From: Chenopodium formosanum
Taxonomy: Eukaryota > Streptophyta > Magnoliopsida > Caryophyllales > Amaranthaceae
Assembly: GCA_024500155.1 (NCBI GenBank)
Contig: CM044862.1
Location: forward strand, 28,671,501-28,735,500
Direction: 5' to 3'
DNA: 64,000 nucleotides
This document shows positions 58,885 through 64,000 of the stretch, one piece after another; position 1 is the stretch's first letter; each line of letters begins with the position of its first letter. Made by a program: the position numbers and the translations under genes. The notes beneath the pieces are model-generated. The model did not search any database and had not been told where the DNA came from. It saw only the letters and a program-made list of their open reading frames with translations.

Positions 58885-59789
58885 ATTATATTTTCTTAGC
58901 CTTTCGAAAAATTTCCTTAAGGCTACTTGATGGCTTGGACGGTCTTTGATTTCATAATCATGTCGTTGACATATACCTCGACTTCTTTATGCATCATGTC
59001 ATGGAGTAAGGAAGTTGCTGCGCGTTGGTAAGTAGCACCCGCGTTTTTCAACCCGAATGGCATTACCGTGTAGCAGTAAGTGCCCCATGGTGTTATAAAA
59101 GTTGTTTTCTCCATGTCTTTTTCTGCCATGAGAATCTGGTTGTAACCTCCGTACCCATTCATGAACGAAAAGAGCGCGTGATTTGACGTGTTATCTACCA
59201 GAATATCGATGTGTGGCAAAGGGAAGTCGTCCTTTCGACTTGCCTTATTTAGATCTCGATAGTCGACACACATTCTTACCCTTCCGTCTTTCTTCGGGAC
59301 TGGGACGACGTTGGCGACCTATTCGAGGTATTTGGTTACCTTGATGAAACCTGCTATTATTTGTTTTTGGACTTCTTCTTTTATTTTAAGAGCTACGTCG
59401 GGTTTCATTCGACGTAACTTTTGTTTTACTGGTTTTATTCCTAGAATTAGTGGTATAGTGTGTTGAGCTATTTCTCTATTAATGCCTGGCATACCCTCGT
59501 ATGACCAAGCAAATACATCGATAAATTCTTTAAGTAAGTTAATTAAATCGGTTCTTTCTTGTTCATTAAGTGTTAATCCAATTTTAACTTCTCCTTTATT
59601 GGTTGAATCATTTGAGATATCAACCGTTTCATTTTCTTCAATTACCGGTGTTTTCTTTTCGAGTGTTTCCATTGCTTTGATAAGTTCTTTGTCTTTTTCA
59701 TTGTTAGTTAAGCAATGCTCATCATCTTTGGTTAGAGAAGAACACAAGAAATAAGGAGAAGAAGAAATATTATTATACTCTGAGATCAT
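58885..59789 (-). pseudogene. Element C reverse transcriptase, catalytic residues changed
   Basis: Two frames (59789-59319 and 59273-58923) are separated by a stop where the conserved Trp of the motif before VANVVPVPKKDG is expected. Motifs: MCVDYRDLNKAS, PLPHIDILVD, FSFMNGYGGYNQI, MPFGLKNAGATYQRA and VEVYVNDMIMKS. In active gypsy polymerases the third has FMDG and the last YVDD. Here both Asp residues have become Asn, so two of the three metal ligands are gone. Upstream lies KRRMKPDVALKIKEEV, the usual N-terminal start of the domain. Confidence 0.9.
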
Positions 59790-61265
59790 TACACCAAAGA
59801 GTGATATGTCCTCAGGGACTTGATCACTACTATTCTAAAAGAATAAATAGGAAGGGAAGGTGCTACTACTAAAGACCTAGAAGACACTATAGGGAGGGAC
59901 TCTGACTCAGACGACTCTTCAAACATTGGTCCTTGCCCTGTTGTGATGGATATTTTTCTTCCGCTTGGCGTAGTCACCTTGATAGTCTTGAGCCACCCTT
60001 GTAGTGATCCATCAGCTGGAGTGATTAGCTTTGAGGGATCAAAGCTTTCGCTTTGTAGGACTGTCTGAATGAGCAAGGTGTTGTCTTCTCTGTAAGTTGG
60101 TGCATTCTTTTCTTACCCAAATAGTAATCCCATGACGTTAAAGTCAAAGCATGCGGGTGCTTTCTCCTTATTGATAGGAGTTGGGATTTCATCTGTGAAA
60201 TAACAATCCAAAAAATCTCAAATCCCGGTTGCCTTATGTCGTTTACTACAAATGGCTCGGGAAATTCATGGCATGGATAGTCCTCTCCTTCTTTTGTGAA
60301 TTGACAATTAAGTGTAAGAGGGTACTGATCCATTGGGATTGCTTTCTTTTGAATGCGAGCGTCTCTACGTGCCTTTGACTTTTCTTGGGCTCGCTTGAGA
60401 TCTTTCCGAGTCGGTTCGAAACCAAGTCCGAAAGTGTCTAGCTTAAGGAGGCTAGGTGACTCCAGCGACTTTGCTATTCCTTTCTTCTTTCCTAGGGTCA
60501 TCCTAGGAAAATGTCCTTGTTTCTTCAGCATAGCTTTTACAACCATGTTGGAATGGGGGTCATGGCAAAAAGGGGTCCTTTCATCCTCCTAGATTAAGGA
60601 GACTTCTTCGTTAAAGCCCCACAAGTTTTCATCATCCTCGTCGTGCTCCACATTAATGATTGGGTTTTCTATAGACTTGATCCTCATAGGCGAAGCATCG
60701 ATGGTGATAGGAATTCCCCCAACTATAGCTTTTACTTGTTGGTGGAGAGATGAGGGGACGACCTTTTGGTCATGAAGCCAAGGGCACCCCAACAGTAAAT
60801 TGAACGAAGCTTTAATGTCTACAACTTGGAAACTAGTAGCATGTTCTATTGCTCCCGCCGTTACGTTCAGGGTAATATTACTAAGAGCTTGAGGTCGAAT
60901 ATTGTCGTAGGCCCTTATTCCTTGTGTAAACAGAGTTAAATCTTCATCCCTTATGCCTAGCATCCTTGCAGTTCTAAGTGGATAGATGTTGATGGCCGAT
61001 CCATTGTCTACAAGAGTCATTGGGACATTCATTCTCTTGCAAACTACTGTGAGGTTTAATGCCTTGTATTGTTTGTCACCTTCTGGAGGTAAATCCTCGT
61101 CAGAAATGGTGATCAAATTAATTAGACTAGGAAGATCACTTGTGAGGAAGTTGGCTAACCCCTCAGAAGTAGTGTTAGAATCTATCCCATTTTTGTCCAA
61201 AGCATTCATAACAGCCAACCTATGTTCCCGAGATGTTGCCAAAAGTTTCCATACGTTCATCTTAA
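59789..61265 (-). pseudogene. Element C protease and linker
   Basis: The frame 61260-60589 (223 codons) has an aspartic protease core: MTLVDNGSAINIYPL (canonical VDxGS; active Asp present), then FNLLLGCPWLHD. The next frame, 60546-60025, holds a basic linker (GFEPTRKDLKRAQEK). After a frame change near 60200 come PTPINKEKAPACFDFNVMG and, in 60076-59789, ADGSLQGWLKTI. These parts join protease to polymerase in Tat-type polyproteins. At least two frameshifts separate them. Confidence 0.85.
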
Positions 61266-61279
61266 TTTTTGTCTTCTTA

Positions 61280-63510
61280 AACTACTTAATGATATCATTG
61301 TCTTCAATGATAGGTATGGGAACTTGTTGTGTGGTCGGCATAGGTGGTGTTGAGACGAGAGGTTGCATTCTCCCGGATCTTGTGAGGACGTCTATCGATG
61401 AGTCTTCTTCAGCCCAAAAGTAATCCATGGCATACGACACAGAAGGTGGAGATCCTACTATGTCTTTTAAATAGACGTCTTCTTCATCACTGTCCTAAAC
61501 TCCATTAATGGTTGCATCGTCTTCTTGTGGAACTTGGACTAGTTTCTTTTCATCAATCATTTTCTGAGCTAAATTCTTGAATTTGAAACAGTTTTCGATA
61601 GTGTGACCCCCTGATTGATGATACTAACAGTAATACCTATCTATCCTTTTTAATGATTCGAATGGTCTTAGTTCGAGAGGTTTTATCTCGCCACTCTCGA
61701 AGAGAATTTCGAACATTTAAGCATATGGGATCCAATTAGAGTGTAAATTCTATTACTCTTCTTGGGTCTTTCAGTGACTTGTGAAGGAAAACGCTTTGCC
61801 TCATAAGTCGTTTCTTTGCTAGCTAGAGGTAATGAGATCTTATTGGCTTCCACAAGATCTTGAATAAGGTTTTGAAACCTGTAGCATTGATTTGTGGTAT
61901 GACCGTTTCCTTAATGGTACTTGCAGTAGGATTTGGGATCCCACCTTGGAGATCGCTATTCTGGTGTTGGATCCTCTGTAGGACCAATTGGTTTGATTAG
62001 TCCTTGATCATAGAGATGATCAAAAGTAGCATCATAGGTCATTCCCATGGGTATGAATTCTCTCTTTGGTTTACTTTTCGAGGGTGGAACCTCGTCATAT
62101 TTCTTTTGAAGTTCCTTTATAGCTTTGAGAGTTTCACGTAGCAAATGCGACCCTTCCATCATAAACAGTGTGAGCGATTGTATGTCTTCTTTACTTGCCG
62201 GTTCTGGAAGGCTATATCCATGGCGTCGAAGAATATCTCCTCGTCTTCTTCAATGGCATGGATTTCTTTGACAAATTTAATGAGAGACGAGGGGTCAACC
62301 TCATTTTCCTCATCAAAGATAGCCAAGGCATGAGCAAGAGGTGCATTATCAATGCTTAGCTTCTTACTGGTTGGGGGCAATGGCAACTTGTTGTTATTAA
62401 TTAAGTCTTGGATAGCTTCCTTAAGCTTCCAAAAGTTTTCAGTGAGATGGCCCTTACCTTGGTGATACTTACAGTGTGCATTGGGGTTCCAATTAGCCGA
62501 CCTCTTTTCGACTGGTGGGTCTCTAAATGGTCCAATAGGAGTTATAAGACCTTTCGCATTTAACCGATCAAATGCGGTGTCATAACTCATGCCAATAGGA
62601 GTAAAGTTTCTCCTAAATGATTTCTTTTGTCCTTGATTGTTCATAGCAAGGACTTCACCTAAATTGAAAGTGCTAACGTTGTTTGAGTGGGTGGTTTTGG
62701 AAGAAGAAGGATTGTCGTTCTTCTTTCCTTTCCAACCACTGTTGGAGTTATTGTTGGCAGCTTTTAACTTAGCTAGGTCGTCTTCAATATTGATCCCAAT
62801 GTCGTAGACGTCCTTGAAGGTATGAAGATTATTTTCATACTTGAGATGCTTGGAGTATTTTTCTGGAAGGTTCTTGATGAACAATCTTACATACTCTTTT
62901 TTTACTTGGCACCTCGATCATCTTAGCTGAGGTTTCCCTCCATTTGTTAAAGAAAGAGGTGAAGCTTTCGTTCTCTTTCTGCTTGAGGATTTCAAGTTCC
63001 CTATGGTCCGTCTCAACTTGAATGTTGCACTTTTATCTATCAACGAAAGGGTTCGCTATGGACTCCCAGATAGAGGTCTTTTCTTTCTCGAGAGAAAAGA
63101 ACCATTGTTGGCAAATGGTCTCGAGAGATAGTGAGAACAAAGAGGGGAAAACCTTCTTATAGAAACCCTTAATACTCATTATCGTTTTGAATGCTCTTAA
63201 ATGAAAATAAGGATTATTAGTTGCTCTGAATTTCGGGATGTCGTTGGCATTGAACTTCTGCGAAAGAAGATCTTTGTCCACCGAGACCCCTTGTGAAGTA
63301 AGCCCTTGAAACTTGTAGTCGCTAGATAGCTTTCTTAGACTCTCTTGCATAAGGTCAATCTGTTGTTGTTTCACGGGATCATCGACCTTAAGTGTGAGGA
63401 GCTTCAGTGTTTCAGTCATGGTAACCAGTTGGTTCCTAAGCTCATTGACTTCTTCTTGTGTTGCCCTTATGGTCTTAGCTTTCCTCTTACGAGCTATGGG
63501 TTTGTCGAAA
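61280..63510 (-). pseudogene. gag: Element C gag with three CHHC zinc-knuckle segments
   Basis: The N-terminal part (63419-63033, extendable in frame to RKRKAKTIRATQEEVNELRN at about 63490) has the capsid pattern ICQQWFFSLE. A stop and one frameshift in an A-run follow. The frame 62884-62159 carries KNLPEKYSKHL, GMSYDTAFD and a first knuckle CKYHQGKGHLTEN, whose last Cys has become Phe. Next, 62162-61956 repeats GMTYDATFDHLYDQGLI and leads to a second knuckle YCKYH-GNGHTTNQC (stop at the dash, near 61920). A third, YYC-YHQSGGHTIENC, lies near 61610. Thus the GMTYD-plus-knuckle module is at least doubled, and the knuckle tripled. The natural start is not visible; the likely ATG position reads ATA. 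Confidence 0.85.
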
Positions 63511-64000
63511 AGTTGGACTTATACGAAGAGGTTGTCTTTGCTTAACCGTCCTTCCTTTCTTGACCACGCGCTGTAATTTAAACCATCTTGCGTTTTAATC
63601 ACTCGACTCAAATCGACTTGACTTTACGTTTTTTTTTTAAAAAAAAAGAAAAATTAAAAGAATGGGTGCATATTTTTTAGGAAAAAACAATGTATATATT
63701 TTTAGGGAACTAAGTATAGTTTTTTTTTTTTTTTAAATGGAGGATTAATATCCGACTTACCCCCCTAAAAAAATGACGGAAAAAACGCGCATTCAAGACT
63801 CCCTTAGACATGGTCAAAGTGTGTGTATTGGTGTGTGTGTTGAATGTAAGTGAAATGTTTGGACTCTTGTTTAAGACCATGGGACTTAAAGCCAAAACTC
63901 GATTAATGAATCAACCAAGTATTATTGACAGCGAAAATTAACCGAATTAATTAGCAAACTGGTTAATTAGACACTAGGTGATGACTCGACAAACAATCCA
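63511..64000 (-). other. Leader of element C, continues beyond the window
   Basis: AT-rich with poly-A/T runs and GGATTAATATCCGACTTACC near 63745. No primer binding site or LTR end is reached before the window stops. Confidence 0.55.

Larger units (their letters stand above)
39162..64000 (-). mobile_element. Element C: decayed autonomous Tat-lineage Ty3/gypsy element with antisense genes, 5' end outside window
   Basis: Transcription sense is right to left: leader (from past 64000), gag, protease, reverse transcriptase, two RNase H domains, integrase, long 3' region, purine tract, 3' LTR (41167-39162). The second, archaeal-type RNase H after the normal one marks the Tat lineage. Element B (48017-56465) is inserted in the integrase. 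Two plant-type genes lie in the 3' region on the opposite strand. Extra open frames between pol and 3' LTR, including antisense ones, are known for Tat elements. All pol domains carry stops or frameshifts, so this copy is dead. Confidence 0.9.

Overview
The window is nuclear DNA of a flowering plant, very probably a dicot. The evidence is GT-AG introns, plant-type Ty3/gypsy (Tat lineage), Ty1/copia, Helitron, hAT-like and Mutator-like transposons, and two ordinary plant housekeeping genes in AT-rich sequence. The species cannot be fixed from sequence alone. No bacterial, organellar or viral segment, rRNA gene, convincing tRNA gene or CRISPR array was seen.

Layout. (1) 1-8639: left-truncated, minus-strand, gag-only Tat-type LTR retrotransposon ('element D'). 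Its LTR is split by a Sirevirus-like solo LTR (6340-8586). (2) 8640-11208: exons 2 and 3 of a broken soluble epoxide hydrolase paralogue, with an inverted-repeat transposon in its intron. (3) 11209-14167: AT-rich intergenic DNA with an LTR scrap, a tandem duplication, a GTTCATTTTT-rich zone and a 300 bp Helitron. (4) 14168-21885: a three-level nest. A Mutator-like element (MULE) holds a second MULE, which holds 'element A', a deleted Tat-type LTR element (14533-20290). (5) 22401-23507: another MULE-like element, ending 57 bp before the ATG of (6) a three-exon soluble epoxide hydrolase gene (23565-26358). (7) 26818-35985: a complete six-exon FAHD1-type acylpyruvase gene on the minus strand. Its large first intron holds a copia gag relic that itself contains a MULE. 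(8) 36125-39161: minisatellite MITE, Helitron end, hAT-like element made of degenerate ACCCGA repeats, and an integrase relic. (9) 39162-64000: a large decayed autonomous Tat element ('C', minus strand, 5' LTR beyond the window). It carries two antisense, intron-containing plant genes (plant-mobile-domain type and DUF7745-like) and is split in its integrase by non-autonomous 'element B' (48017-56465).

How the parts relate. A, B and D share LTR ends, an Arg-tRNA-type primer site (seen in B and D), a purine tract next to the 3' LTR (seen in A and B) and conserved 3' hairpins, but none has pol. D has only gag, and B and A have neither. C encodes gag, protease, reverse transcriptase with two RNase H domains, and integrase, all now broken. 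The pattern fits autonomous/non-autonomous retrotransposon families living in one another.

Most unusual signals: (a) a repeated promoter-like module in C, a GGCGCC-rich array followed by a TATA box, found in the LTR and before both antisense genes; (b) an analogous but unrelated CCGTGNCACGG palindrome array before the TATA box of the A and D LTRs; (c) tandem hairpins with base-pair covariation in the 3' regions of A, B and D; (d) several MULE-like elements whose ends carry short motifs phased at about 30 bp; (e) a one-base defect at a splice donor of the otherwise intact epoxide hydrolase gene. All coordinates and alignments were made by eye.
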